Under the pieces are notes generated by a model that did no database searches, was not told the DNA's origin, and saw only the letters and a program-made list of their open reading frames with translations. Source: an uncultured Acetatifactor sp. (GTDB lineage: Bacteria; Bacillota; Clostridia; Lachnospirales; Lachnospiraceae). Taken from it: 64,000 nt of DNA. Shown one piece after another: positions 24,675-33,915 of the stretch. The first letter of the stretch is position 1. Every line of letters begins with the position of its first letter. The stretch covers positions 1 to 64,000 of the forward strand of contig CANQUQ010000012.1 of NCBI GenBank assembly GCA_947627115.1, given 5' to 3'. The translations under genes were made by a program, and so were the position numbers.

Positions 24675-25874
24675 TTATACGGCAGTATCAAATAAAAGGT
24701 TGCCCTGCACGTTGTAGGCGCCGTTTGCCGTATAGCCGCTGGCAGCGTCGGCCTGCGTCTTCATGTAGTAGTCGATCAGCGACACATTCGAAGAAATCGA
24801 AGAGGCGTAATTCTTAAAGAACCTCTCGATCGAGATCGAGGAATGGGCTTCGCCTTTCCGAAGGCGGTCTTCATCCAGCGTCATGTTGCCGTTTTCGTCC
24901 ACATCGATGCCAAACTGCTTTAGGCTATCCTTGTTCTGCTCCGTCTTTTCCATGAGAGCCGCAAGGTTCGAGGTCACACCGGAGTTGGTGCTGCCCTTAG
25001 CTGCGTCGATCAAGCTGTTGTAGTGATTCACAAAGCTTTTTGTCGTGGCATAAATATCGGCAATGTCAATCTCCCTGAACGCCTTCCTCGCATACCTCTT
25101 GTCATAAGGCTTCAGAAACGCATCGTCGGCCGTGAACTTTTCGATATCCTCCATGAGGTTCTTGGTGCCTGCCTTCGTCACCCTGTCTCTCTCATGCTTC
25201 TCCTTATGCGTGCCTTCTACCGTACCAGACGAGATGCCCGCAAAGCCGAGGCGGGACTTCACGGTAGAGCCGTAGCTGACGACATTATCCTTGGAAAACA
25301 GCTCCTGTACCTTGGAAATGTCCGCCGCCTTCAGTTTGTCCTCGTCCAGCTGCAAAATGCCGTTCCCGCTGACCGTGATGCCGAGCTCCGCGAGCTTATC
25401 CTTGTTCTCCCTCGTGGCGTTCATCATCGCCGCGATATGTGCCGTCTTGTTCGTCAGCGTGGAACCCTTTGCCGCCCGAACGACCTCATTATACTCAGAA
25501 ACATAATTCTTCATCGCGGAGACCACTTTGGCCGATGCATCGGTCTTGCCGGTCGTATCCTGATAAGTTTTTTCGTTCTGCAGAACCGAGACGGAATTCG
25601 CCAGTCTGGGGATTTCCGACGTCAGCTTGGCATTTGCCTCCTGCGTTTCCCTGGAAACCGTCGGATACCTCCTTTCCCGCAGAAGCCGGTCAAGCACATC
25701 TTCCCTGCCCGCACTCGTTCTTCTTTCGGATACCGACGTGTCGGAACTGTGCAGACCGCCGTAATAGGAGTTCATTGTCCTGCCGTAGCTGCCGTTCCTG
25801 ATGCCGGTCCAGTCCGAATACCAGCCGGAATTCCTCGAAGTATCCGTGAAGAAACCTGTACCGTAATAACTCAT
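24675..25874 (-). CDS. Unrecognised protein with an internal duplication, FliD/flagellin-like helical style
   Basis: The 399-residue protein has no signal peptide. The first 70 residues are rich in Ser, Tyr, Gly and Arg. Two similar regions follow, about residues 110-210 and 285-380. Each has a helix with SEYNEVVRAAKGST or NHYNSLIDAAKGST, then LAALMEKTEQNKDSLKQFGI or its counterpart, then a GNGILQLDEDKL or NGNMTLDEDRL loop. This helix-loop pattern recalls the C-terminal domain of the flagellar filament cap FliD, where similar residues precede a coiled coil. No flagellar gene is present nearby. It is followed on the same strand by nothing and preceded 51 bp upstream by another unknown gene. 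Confidence 0.6.
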   Translation of the reverse strand: MSYYGTGFFTDTSRNSGWYSDWTGIRNGSYGRTMNSYYGGLHSSDTSVSERRTSAGREDVLDRLLRERRYPTVSRETQEANAKLTSEIPRLANSVSVLQNEKTYQDTTGKTDASAKVVSAMKNYVSEYNEVVRAAKGSTLTNKTAHIAAMMNATRENKDKLAELGITVSGNGILQLDEDKLKAADISKVQELFSKDNVVSYGSTVKSRLGFAGISSGTVEGTHKEKHERDRVTKAGTKNLMEDIEKFTADDAFLKPYDKRYARKAFREIDIADIYATTKSFVNHYNSLIDAAKGSTNSGVTSNLAALMEKTEQNKDSLKQFGIDVDENGNMTLDEDRLRKGEAHSSISIERFFKNYASSISSNVSLIDYYMKTQADAASGYTANGAYNVQGNLLFDTAV

Positions 25875-25925
25875 ACCATCATCACCTTTCTTGCCGAAGA
25901 AAGCGATTTCTCATATCGCTGCTCT

Positions 25926-26741
25926 TTATATCGCTGCTCTCTCCCCAGCGTTTCTCTGTATAACGTTGTTCATCCTATCGTTATCCGGCATACCGCCATG
26001 GCGTATATTATTCTGCTTCCCATCGTCCTTCTTTGTATCGTCGTCCCGCGTGAGCGCATCCATGACATCTTCCGTCAGACTTTCGCGCAGATCGTCCAGA
26101 CTGCACATCTTCTGCATATCCAGACTGCCGTCCTCCCGGTAGCCCTGCACATACATGCTGCCGCCGTCCACATGATACAAAAAAGCACCTTTCTTCATCT
26201 GTGCCGCGACGTCCTCTCCGGTGGTCTTTAAGGACCACTGCTCGGACGGCGGCTCTATTTTCGTTCCCTGAAATCGGTCTTTGCCGGCGTAAGAATCATC
26301 AACCGTATCTTTGTCCTCTTTCCCCTCTTCGGAGAAATCAATCTTCGGGAATGCGGATTCCGCGTCCTGACTGCTAAAAAGCTGCGAGACCAGACTGACC
26401 TTCTGGGATAACGCGCCGTCCTCCCAGTCCATGTAGGCCCGCCGGGCGATCATATCCAACGCCCGCTTCACGGGTGTCCTGTCGTCGGACTGCACACGCT
26501 GTCTGGTGAGCCTCGCCCCTAACAGCGTGCCCTTTCTGCCGTACAGCCCGGAAACGCTTTTGTTCCTCTGCCCGGCAAAAATGCCGTCCGCAGATACAAG
26601 ATCCCTGTCCTTAAAGGTCGGAAAGACCTCTTTCTGTTTATGCGGCAGAGCCGTGTTCTGCAAAGAAGAAAGCGAGCCGTTTCCGAAATTTCCTATCGAA
26701 AAAAGCGAACCGTTTCTGGGATTTCCCATCGATACTATCAC
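25926..26741 (-). CDS. Unrecognised protein
   Basis: This 271-residue, probably cytosolic protein has no TM helix or signal peptide. It starts from GTG 26741 behind GGGAGG. The N-terminus has a short internal repeat (NPRNGSLFSIG, NFGNGSLSSL). A central charged part precedes FLYHVDGGSMYVQGYREDGS and a very acidic, Lys/Asp-rich end. I do not recognise a family. It is 51 bp upstream of the duplicated FliD-like gene on the same strand, and the pair lies downstream of the chemoreceptor, which hints at a surface or motility-related role without proving one. Confidence 0.55.
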   Translation of the reverse strand: MIVSMGNPRNGSLFSIGNFGNGSLSSLQNTALPHKQKEVFPTFKDRDLVSADGIFAGQRNKSVSGLYGRKGTLLGARLTRQRVQSDDRTPVKRALDMIARRAYMDWEDGALSQKVSLVSQLFSSQDAESAFPKIDFSEEGKEDKDTVDDSYAGKDRFQGTKIEPPSEQWSLKTTGEDVAAQMKKGAFLYHVDGGSMYVQGYREDGSLDMQKMCSLDDLRESLTEDVMDALTRDDDTKKDDGKQNNIRHGGMPDNDRMNNVIQRNAGERAAI

Positions 26742-26972
26742 ACTGCCACCTCCCAGCCGCCATCGGCGTATTTCCAGCAGTACAATCGGCTGTCAGACAT
26801 TCCTTATCACCGGAATATGCCTGCCATGTTTCGGATATTTCCCCTTCCGCTTACTAATATTGTACCCCCCCAAACGCATATGTCAAGTGCTTTCTGCCGT
26901 ACTTTTTCCACTCACCTCACATATACGGAAAAGGCATTTCCCGTCTAAAAATGCTCCCCGTCACGCCGCACG

Positions 26973-28958
26973 TCAGGACTGTTTCAGCTTGAACTGCGCG
27001 ACCGTATCCATCAGAGACTGCGCACACTCGCCCAGGCTGGCCGAAATCGCGGCATTCTCCTGTGCGCTGGCCGCATTACTCTCCACCATGCCGCTGATGG
27101 AGCGGATGTTCTCCAGAATCTCGTCCGCCGAACTCTTCTGCGTATCCACGAAGCTGACGATCTCGTCGACCATGGCCGTGTTGCCGGCGGAGTGCTCCGC
27201 GCTGTCCGCGATCGTCTTCTCCACTCTCTCCACCAGCTCCCTGCCGCGCTCCACGGAAGTCAGGGACTTCGAGATCACGTTGCTGATCTTGGCGCTGGAC
27301 TCCGAGCTGCTGGCCGACAGGCTGGAAATCTCATCCGCAACGACAGCGAATCCCCTGCCCGCTTCTCCGGCTCTGGCCGCCTCGATGGAAGCGTTAAGCG
27401 CCAGCAGGTTGGTCTGGCTGGCAATGGTGTTGATCTCCGTAACAAATCCGGCGATCTCGTCGTAGCAGGCCACGATCTCGTCCATGGCGCCCACCAGTTC
27501 GCTCATCTCCGTGTTGCCCAAGGTAAGATGATTATTCACATAGTCCGCGTTGGACTTGATGGATGCCGCAAATTCCGCGATCTTCTCCATGTTGTCGGTC
27601 AGTGTTCCCATCTCCTCGGAAGCGCTCTGCACGGAAGCGCTCTGCGTCGTCGCCGCCATCGCAACGCACTCGCTTGTGGCGGACAGGTCTTTGGAAAAGT
27701 GCAACACCATCGACGCCTGCTCGTTGATCTCCGCGAAGCTGTGATTCAGCGCGTCCACGATAGCAACCAGCGCGTTCTTAATCTTTTCATAATCGCCCGC
27801 ATAGGCGCCGTCCACGTCAAAATTCAGGTTCTTTTCCGAAATGGCCGTCACGGTGTCGGAGATCTCCGTGATGTAATGCTCCAGCTTCTGCATCGTATCA
27901 TTCAGCGCCACGGACAGGGCGTTCACCTCCTGCGACTGTTCATCCACGCAGAAGTGATAGTTAAGCTGCCCTTCCGATATCTTGCTCACATTGGCCGCCA
28001 GCTCCTCCAGCGGCATAAACATGGGGCTGATGCCTTTGGTCAGCTGCTGCTTGACGATGCCGCTCAGCGCGAAGCACAGTACCACCGTCAGCACGACGGT
28101 GACAAGTAACACGACCAGCACGCCGGAGAGGGAAGTCACGGCTACGGCATCCCAGCCCGTCGCCTCCACGGGACTGCTGATGGCAAATTTCGGGCCGCCC
28201 GCATAATCCCAGATCAGTTTGGTCGACAGGATTTCTTCACACACCTTGGCGTACTGGCCGTTCAGCGCATCCGCCACCGTTGTGCTCTTATCCACGCGCA
28301 GCGCCAGCTCCTGATCCGGGTGGGTCAGGATCAGCCCGTCATGCGTCGTCAGGAACACATAGCTGCCGCCGTCGTAGGAACCCTCTATCAGCGACACCAG
28401 ATCGTCCATATACATATCCAGCCCGGCTACGCCTACGACGGCTCCGTCCCTTCTGATCGCCTTGGAGAGCGTGACGCAGATATTACCGGTCTGCTCATCC
28501 ACATACGGCTCGGACACATACACGTCGTCTATGGCCGCCGCGCCCGAATACCACGCCCTGTCGGTTACGATAAAGTCGTCGTCCGGCACCCAGCCGCCCG
28601 ACATATAGGTCATAATGCCGTCCTGGTAGATCACGCCGTCCTGCTCCACGCAGACATAAACTGCAGACACGTCATCGTACATCTCCACCATCGCGTCCAC
28701 ATAACCGTAATATTCTTCTTCGGAGCCGCCTACCGGCGCGCCTGCCGCCACCGAATCGATCAGCGCCGCCTTCTGCGTCATCTGTCCGTTGATCTGCGAG
28801 CCGTAGAGCTGCACCCGCATACTGTTTTCCTTTACCATGTAAAATAGGTTGACCCCCAGAACGATGAGACCGGCCGCGGCACATAGCCCCATGATAATCC
28901 ATCGCACCGATCTGTTGGCTTTCCTGTTGACGTTGAAACTTAATTTCTGCAGCTGCAT
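26973..28958 (-). CDS. Methyl-accepting chemotaxis protein with dCache sensor
   Basis: The 661-residue receptor has one TM helix near residues 20-42 and an extracytoplasmic double Cache domain up to about residue 275. A second TM helix lies at about 285-310, followed by HAMP, further helices, and an MCP signalling domain to the end. The sensor has TDRAWYSGA and SEPYVDEQTGNICVTLSKAI with GLDMYMDD, resembling the ligand-binding pattern of amino-acid-sensing dCache domains. The signalling tip is recognisable at TEINTIASQTNLLALNASIE and AGEAGRGFAVVADEI. I chose ATG 28958 after GAGGTG; the ORF reaches GTG 28967. It follows the kinase/binding-protein cluster by 67 bp. Confidence 0.9.
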   Translation of the reverse strand: MQLQKLSFNVNRKANRSVRWIIMGLCAAAGLIVLGVNLFYMVKENSMRVQLYGSQINGQMTQKAALIDSVAAGAPVGGSEEEYYGYVDAMVEMYDDVSAVYVCVEQDGVIYQDGIMTYMSGGWVPDDDFIVTDRAWYSGAAAIDDVYVSEPYVDEQTGNICVTLSKAIRRDGAVVGVAGLDMYMDDLVSLIEGSYDGGSYVFLTTHDGLILTHPDQELALRVDKSTTVADALNGQYAKVCEEILSTKLIWDYAGGPKFAISSPVEATGWDAVAVTSLSGVLVVLLVTVVLTVVLCFALSGIVKQQLTKGISPMFMPLEELAANVSKISEGQLNYHFCVDEQSQEVNALSVALNDTMQKLEHYITEISDTVTAISEKNLNFDVDGAYAGDYEKIKNALVAIVDALNHSFAEINEQASMVLHFSKDLSATSECVAMAATTQSASVQSASEEMGTLTDNMEKIAEFAASIKSNADYVNNHLTLGNTEMSELVGAMDEIVACYDEIAGFVTEINTIASQTNLLALNASIEAARAGEAGRGFAVVADEISSLSASSSESSAKISNVISKSLTSVERGRELVERVEKTIADSAEHSAGNTAMVDEIVSFVDTQKSSADEILENIRSISGMVESNAASAQENAAISASLGECAQSLMDTVAQFKLKQS

Positions 28959-29025
28959 ACGAATCACCTCATCCTATCTCTTTACTTTTATATGTTATAG
29001 TGCATATGACATACTTCTCATTCCG

Positions 29026-29832
29026 TTACTGCCTTAAGACCGCACCCGCTATCCCATATTGATCCGCCGTCTCGTACATTATACCATCTTCACGGGATTC
29101 TGAAAAGAAGCGGTTCACCTCATCTGTCAGATCCGAATTTCTGCGCAATCCCACACATATTCTTTCGTCATTCAACGCCAGATCATATCTCAGGCCCTGA
29201 AATTCCGTCTCCTCCTGCGTGTAATATGCAGCCATGATAATGTCGATCACCGCCGCATCCGTCTGCCCGTCACAGACGCTCTGCAGCGCTTCCTTTTGGG
29301 TCGCATACGCGGTGTAGCGATATTTCTTTTCCTTTAGCAGCATCTCGCCCGTGGAGCCGGACTCCACCGCGAACAGCAGATGCTGGCAGTCTTCCACAGT
29401 CTCATATTCCTGTCGGTTGTCCTTGCGAAGCACCACCACCTGCGCGTTGGAAAGATAAGGCTGCGAACAGGAGATCGTCTCCTGAAGTTCGCCCGTCTCG
29501 GTCATGCCGTTCCAGATACAATCAATCGTACCGTCCTCTAAAAGCTTCGTCTTCCGATCCCAGTCGATCTCTTTGAATTCCGGGGTCACGCCGAGCCGGT
29601 CTGCGAACGCCCTGGCCATGTCCGCGTCAAATCCCACCCATTCTCCGTCCTCCTGATAATCCATGGGCGCAAAGTCCGTAATGCCGATGACGAGCGTTCC
29701 CTTGTCCTGCACATAGGAGACATCGGACTGTCCCTCCTGCAATACGGACACGCCGGCGCTCTCACCTGCACCGCAGCCTGCCAGAAGTGCCGCCGCCATC
29801 AAAAACGCCGCCGCTTTTTTTCTTTTCCTCAT
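29026..29832 (-). CDS. Solute-binding lipoprotein (SBP family 3, amino-acid type), sensor-associated
   Basis: The 268-residue protein has a lipoprotein signal peptide (MRKRKK start, LLAGCGAG lipobox, Cys near 19) and a family-3 binding-protein fold. TLVIGITDFAPMDYQEDGEWVG, GFDADMARAFADRLG and DCIWNGMTETGE are all typical of polar amino acid binders. ATG 29832 overlaps the stop of the kinase-DegV gene in ATGA, so the two are coupled. The longer ORF to 30159 lies inside that kinase gene and is not used. No permease or ATPase genes follow; the next gene is the chemoreceptor. It probably presents a ligand to a sensor rather than feeding transport, which is inference. Confidence 0.85.
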   Translation of the reverse strand: MRKRKKAAAFLMAAALLAGCGAGESAGVSVLQEGQSDVSYVQDKGTLVIGITDFAPMDYQEDGEWVGFDADMARAFADRLGVTPEFKEIDWDRKTKLLEDGTIDCIWNGMTETGELQETISCSQPYLSNAQVVVLRKDNRQEYETVEDCQHLLFAVESGSTGEMLLKEKKYRYTAYATQKEALQSVCDGQTDAAVIDIIMAAYYTQEETEFQGLRYDLALNDERICVGLRRNSDLTDEVNRFFSESREDGIMYETADQYGIAGAVLRQ

Positions 29833-32534
29833 GATGTCACCTCTTCTTTTCTTTCCTCCTTCAGCAGGAACAGCAGACCAAAGCTGTCCGGCCCGCAGTT
29901 GGCGGAGATCGCGGGGGAAGCCTTCTGATAGATCACATTGTCGAAGGCCACCTTCTCTTTCACCTTCTCCTCGATCCTGCAAAGGTCCTCCCTGCTCAGT
30001 CCCGCATGGGTGATGAACAAAAGTCTCCTGTCGATGTCTTCCGGCCTGTGCAGTGTGGCCGAAATGTATTTGCGCCAGATGGTTTCTTTTCTGCCCATTC
30101 GGATCGCGCCCACCGTCATACTGCTTTTTTTCAGCACAATGACCGGGTGGAGCATACACGCATCGCAGATCTTATGCACCCTTGGAGAAATCCTTCCGGC
30201 GCGCACCAGATATTCCGTATCTCCCACAACAAAGCTGGTCCGCGTGAGCTTTTTCATGCGTTCCACCTTCTGCAGTATCTCGTCGACCGTATGTCCTTCC
30301 GCCGCATATTTCGCCGCATACAGTGCAATAAGCCCCATCCCGCTGGACAGGTGGCCGGAATCGATCACCGTCACATTGTCGAAGGTCTTTGACGCCTTCA
30401 GGGAATTCTCGTATCCCCTGCTGGCATTCTTCGCCATGGCGATATGAATGATGTGCTGCGCCACGGTGAGCTGCTCCGCAAAGAACGCTTCGTAGTCCTC
30501 CACCTCCGGCGATTCCGACCGGACATGTCTTTCCGCTTCCGAAAGGTAGGACAGGATTCCGTCCGTTTCCACTTCCTCGCCGTCCTTGAACTCTCCTCCG
30601 TCCGTCAGCACCCGATAGGGCATCACAGCGATCTGACTCTTTTCCGCAAGCTCTCCCGGAAGATCGCTTACACTGTCCGTGGTGATCATGACGAGCTGTT
30701 TTCTTCTATGTCCCAGGACAGGACCCACTACCACGTCGTTAAAGCCGGATGCATTTGTCCTTTTTACAAGCTCCGGCGGGAGATGCCGCAAAAGCTCTGT
30801 CTCAAGCTGCACTCCGCTGACCGGCTTGAGCAGGTAGCCGTCGAAGCCCTCCCTCTTGTAGAGGGCCTGATTTTCCCCGCCGGCATTGGCCGTGAGTATC
30901 ACCACCGGAGTCTCCGAATTCAGACCGTTGGCCTGCATCCGGATCTCCCGCAGGCACTGGATACCGTCCATGACCGGCATCAGATGATCCATAAGGATCA
31001 CGTCATACCTGTTCTTCTCCGTCTTTTTCAGGCACGCTGCGCCGTCCGCCGCGGTGTCGATATTCACCTTTGTATCCTGGAGAAGCTTCTCCGCCACCAT
31101 CAGGTTCGTGTCGTTGTCGTCCACGATCAGGACATGCGCCTTGGGCGCCGTAAAGAGCGCCTTATAGTGTTCTCTGATACTGTCCGTGTGCCTTTTTTCA
31201 AAATCCAGCTCGCCCAGCTTTGCGTCGCTCACAGTTCTTTGAGGAAGCGTGACGACAAAGGTAGAGCCCTTCATATAGACGCTGTTGACCGCGATGTCGC
31301 CGTCCATCAGCTCCACCAACTGCTTTACGATGGAAAGGCCGAGGCCGGTCCCCTCGATATAGCGGTTCTTCTCCTCATCGACCCGCTTGAACGCGCTGAA
31401 CAGATGGGGAATGCTCTCCTTCTTGATCCCCATTCCCGTGTCCGTTACGGAATACGATATGTAGGCAAGCTCCCCCTCCCGCTTCTGACACTGGATTGAA
31501 AGGGAGACAGACCCTGCCTGCGTGTATTTGATGGCATTGTTCAGCAGGTTGATCAGTATCTGCTTGATGCGCACCTCGTCGCCGTAGATCTGGGCGGGAA
31601 TGTTCTCGTCCACATCGATGTGGAACTCCAGGTCCTTTTCCTTTGCGCGGACCCAGATCATATTCACGATGTCGGAGAGCATGGCAGCCACATCGCAGAC
31701 GCCGGACACAATGTCCATCTTTCCGGATTCTATCTTGGACATATCCAGGATATCATTGATCAGCGAAAGCAGCATCTTGCTGGCATTTTGTATGCTCCTG
31801 GCATCCGACGCCACCTCCTGGGAGACATCCTCCCGCAGGATCATCTCGTTCAATCCGATGATCGTGTTGATAGGCGTTCGGATCTCATGGCTCATGCTGG
31901 AAAAGAAACGGTTCTGAGCCCGGTTCAGGTCCTCGATCTCCTTTCTCTGTTTCCGGGCCGTCTCGTTCTCCGCGCGGTACGCCACGTTCTGGAACAGCAG
32001 CATGCCGCAGGTCACGAGCGTCACCACCGTAAGCGTGGCCATGGAATCGATATACGCCATCTCCAGCGTGTGCTGGACGATGTAGGCCGGATAAAAATAA
32101 GCGATATAATAGCAGGCCAGAAAAATAATGTAGCCGCCTCCCAGCAGCACGTATTTGATCTTTCCCTCGACCACGATAGTCACAAGGACAAAGCCAAGCA
32201 CGAACCAGATGGGTCCGCCCCCGTAGATTCCCCCCGCAGTCAGGAAATTCAGCGGCAGCACCATGTACAGTGCCAGCGCCGATATGATCACCGCACCGGT
32301 CTGGATCTTATGAGCGCGCAGTGTGAGATAGACGATCGCCACAAAGATCAGAAGCGCCGCCACCATAGCGGTCAGGTTCCCGGCGCTCTCCCCCGCAGCG
32401 CATCCCACAATAATCCCAAGCGTCAGACCGATCAGTCCGATCGTCGTGATCAGGCGGAACAGGCGCTCCTGCAGCGGCTGGTCGTAATCTCCCAACATTG
32501 CCCGGATCATTTTTTTAATCTTCATGCGTCTCAC
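29829..32534 (-). CDS. Membrane histidine kinase - receiver - DegV fusion
   Basis: The 901-residue protein has six or so TM helices up to about residue 190 and HisKA with SSMSHEIRTPINTIIG (His about 222). HATPase has an N-box in LLNNAIKYTQ and G boxes in DTGMGI and GTGLGLSIVKQL. A receiver at 475-590 has VDDNDTN and phosphoacceptor Asp in LMDHLMP. From about 615 to 890 the chain is a DegV fatty-acid-binding domain: MITTDSVSDLPGELAE, VIDSGHLSSGMGLIALYAAK and GRISPRVHKICDACMLHP. DegV proteins bind a fatty acid and support fatty-acid kinase. Fusion to a hybrid kinase is unusual and suggests lipid-linked signalling. The start overlaps the preceding gene by 20 bp; ATG 32525 is an alternative to GTG 32534. 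Confidence 0.85.
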   Translation of the reverse strand: MRRMKIKKMIRAMLGDYDQPLQERLFRLITTIGLIGLTLGIIVGCAAGESAGNLTAMVAALLIFVAIVYLTLRAHKIQTGAVIISALALYMVLPLNFLTAGGIYGGGPIWFVLGFVLVTIVVEGKIKYVLLGGGYIIFLACYYIAYFYPAYIVQHTLEMAYIDSMATLTVVTLVTCGMLLFQNVAYRAENETARKQRKEIEDLNRAQNRFFSSMSHEIRTPINTIIGLNEMILREDVSQEVASDARSIQNASKMLLSLINDILDMSKIESGKMDIVSGVCDVAAMLSDIVNMIWVRAKEKDLEFHIDVDENIPAQIYGDEVRIKQILINLLNNAIKYTQAGSVSLSIQCQKREGELAYISYSVTDTGMGIKKESIPHLFSAFKRVDEEKNRYIEGTGLGLSIVKQLVELMDGDIAVNSVYMKGSTFVVTLPQRTVSDAKLGELDFEKRHTDSIREHYKALFTAPKAHVLIVDDNDTNLMVAEKLLQDTKVNIDTAADGAACLKKTEKNRYDVILMDHLMPVMDGIQCLREIRMQANGLNSETPVVILTANAGGENQALYKREGFDGYLLKPVSGVQLETELLRHLPPELVKRTNASGFNDVVVGPVLGHRRKQLVMITTDSVSDLPGELAEKSQIAVMPYRVLTDGGEFKDGEEVETDGILSYLSEAERHVRSESPEVEDYEAFFAEQLTVAQHIIHIAMAKNASRGYENSLKASKTFDNVTVIDSGHLSSGMGLIALYAAKYAAEGHTVDEILQKVERMKKLTRTSFVVGDTEYLVRAGRISPRVHKICDACMLHPVIVLKKSSMTVGAIRMGRKETIWRKYISATLHRPEDIDRRLLFITHAGLSREDLCRIEEKVKEKVAFDNVIYQKASPAISANCGPDSFGLLFLLKEERKEEVTS

Positions 32535-33831
32535 CGCCTTTCACGCTCCGGATCATCTGCTCCACTCTGCCGCCGGCCGACTCGAACTCAAATTCCTCCA
32601 CTTCCCGGCTGACCTCCCGGAGCATTTTTCTCACCGGCTTCCCCTGACAGACCGTTCCGTCAAGCTCTTCGATCTGCTTCTGTGCCTGATCCAGCTCAAA
32701 TGTCTCAAGGCTCTGTTTCAGCTGCTGCAGTCTCTCAAGCAGCTCCTCCGCAGATATCTCGGCAGCCGCTCCCGCATTCTCGCCGTCCTCATCTCCGTCT
32801 CCGGTGTCCGCTTCGATACCGGCCGCATCCCGGATCTTTTCCACCGCCTCCCGATACTCCGCAAGCAGCCGTTCATGATTGGCATGAAGATACTCCGCGT
32901 CCTTCCTTTTTGCGGCATCCTCCATATTTTTGGCAGTCTCTGAAAGTCCGTCTGCTCCAATCATTTTTGCCGTACTTTTGAGCGCGTGCACCTGAATACA
33001 ATAGCCGTCATATTCTCCCTGCCCGTACAGGCTCTCGATTTCATCCATCCTGCGCCCGGACTCCTGCACGAACTTCTCCAGAAGCTGCAGATAGAAATTC
33101 CTATCCCGTCTGCAATACATCAGTCCCGAAGCCGTGCTGATTCCCGCCTTCTCCAGGCGTGCCATCTCATCCTCCCGGTCGGCCGGCGCTTCCTCTGCCG
33201 CCACGGCATCCTCCCGCGCGGCTTCCCGGACTTCCCCGACCGGCTCCCGCTCCGCTTCAGGCGCCGCCTCCTGCACCGACCCTTCCTCCACGTACCGGAT
33301 CTGGGCCTTGGTAAGCACCTTTCTGAGGACGCGCTCCAATTCCAGATCCTCTATGGGCTTTGACAGGAACTCGTCGAAGCCCTCCCGAAGGAACATTTCC
33401 TTTGCGCCGCTGATGGCGTTCGCCGTAAACGCAATGGCGGTAAAGAGATGATCCGCATCGGGTCTGACCCTGCGGAGCTGCTTTAGGGTCTCCACGCCGT
33501 CCATCTCCGGCATCATGTGGTCGAGAAAGACCAGATCAAAGTCCTCCTCCTCACAGATACGGATGGCTTCCCTTCCGCTGCCCGCCGTTCTCACCTCCAT
33601 CTGATAATCCCGGAAGATTCCCTCAGCGACCATCAGGTTCATGGGCTCGTCATCCACCACAAGAGCCCGGATGCCCGGACAGATCATTCGTCTGCCGGAA
33701 GCTTCCTCGCTCTCCTGCGTCCTGACGGAATTCAGAAGATTGACCACAGGGAAGCAGTAGAACGGCTTTATGAGCAGCTTGGTCCTGCTGCCGGCAGCCG
33801 GGACAAAATCTTCGTCCGCCACCACGACCAC
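32515..33831 (-). CDS. C-terminal half of a split hybrid kinase: degenerate REC, REC and HPt
   Basis: This ORF is in the same frame as the kinase at 33913-35337 and is separated from it only by TAA 33913-33915. Reading across the stop gives a continuous receiver-like domain. The ORF then has a true receiver (VVDDEPMNLM; acceptor Asp in LVFLDHMMP, about residue 108) and an HPt domain with VHALKSTAKMIGA (phosphorylatable His about 284). It ends in an acidic, coiled-coil-prone tail. If it is made as a separate protein it needs internal initiation. GTG 33831 has only a weak GGAAAG site. Otherwise this is the dead half of a nonsense mutant. Confidence 0.7.
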   Translation of the reverse strand: MVVVADEDFVPAAGSRTKLLIKPFYCFPVVNLLNSVRTQESEEASGRRMICPGIRALVVDDEPMNLMVAEGIFRDYQMEVRTAGSGREAIRICEEEDFDLVFLDHMMPEMDGVETLKQLRRVRPDADHLFTAIAFTANAISGAKEMFLREGFDEFLSKPIEDLELERVLRKVLTKAQIRYVEEGSVQEAAPEAEREPVGEVREAAREDAVAAEEAPADREDEMARLEKAGISTASGLMYCRRDRNFYLQLLEKFVQESGRRMDEIESLYGQGEYDGYCIQVHALKSTAKMIGADGLSETAKNMEDAAKRKDAEYLHANHERLLAEYREAVEKIRDAAGIEADTGDGDEDGENAGAAAEISAEELLERLQQLKQSLETFELDQAQKQIEELDGTVCQGKPVRKMLREVSREVEEFEFESAGGRVEQMIRSVKGGETHED

Positions 33832-33912
33832 CTGCAGCTTTCCGGCCAGCTCTTCAAAATAATCCCGGTCCTCCTCATATTCTTCTCTGGCCAGGAAAAG
33901 ATGCGTCAGCCT

Positions 33913-33915
33913 TTA
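33913..33915 (-). other. In-frame TAA splitting a hybrid histidine kinase
   Basis: The two ORFs are exactly 502 codons apart from start to start and share one frame. Without this codon a single ORF of 941 codons would run from 35337 to 32515. The sequence on both sides belongs to one receiver-like domain, which argues for a recent nonsense change, a sequencing error or programmed readthrough. Confidence 0.8.

Noticed and set aside
29833..30159. 5' extension of the family-3 binding protein
   Set aside because: The lipoprotein signal begins at ATG 29832 and the extension lies inside the kinase-DegV gene in a different frame.
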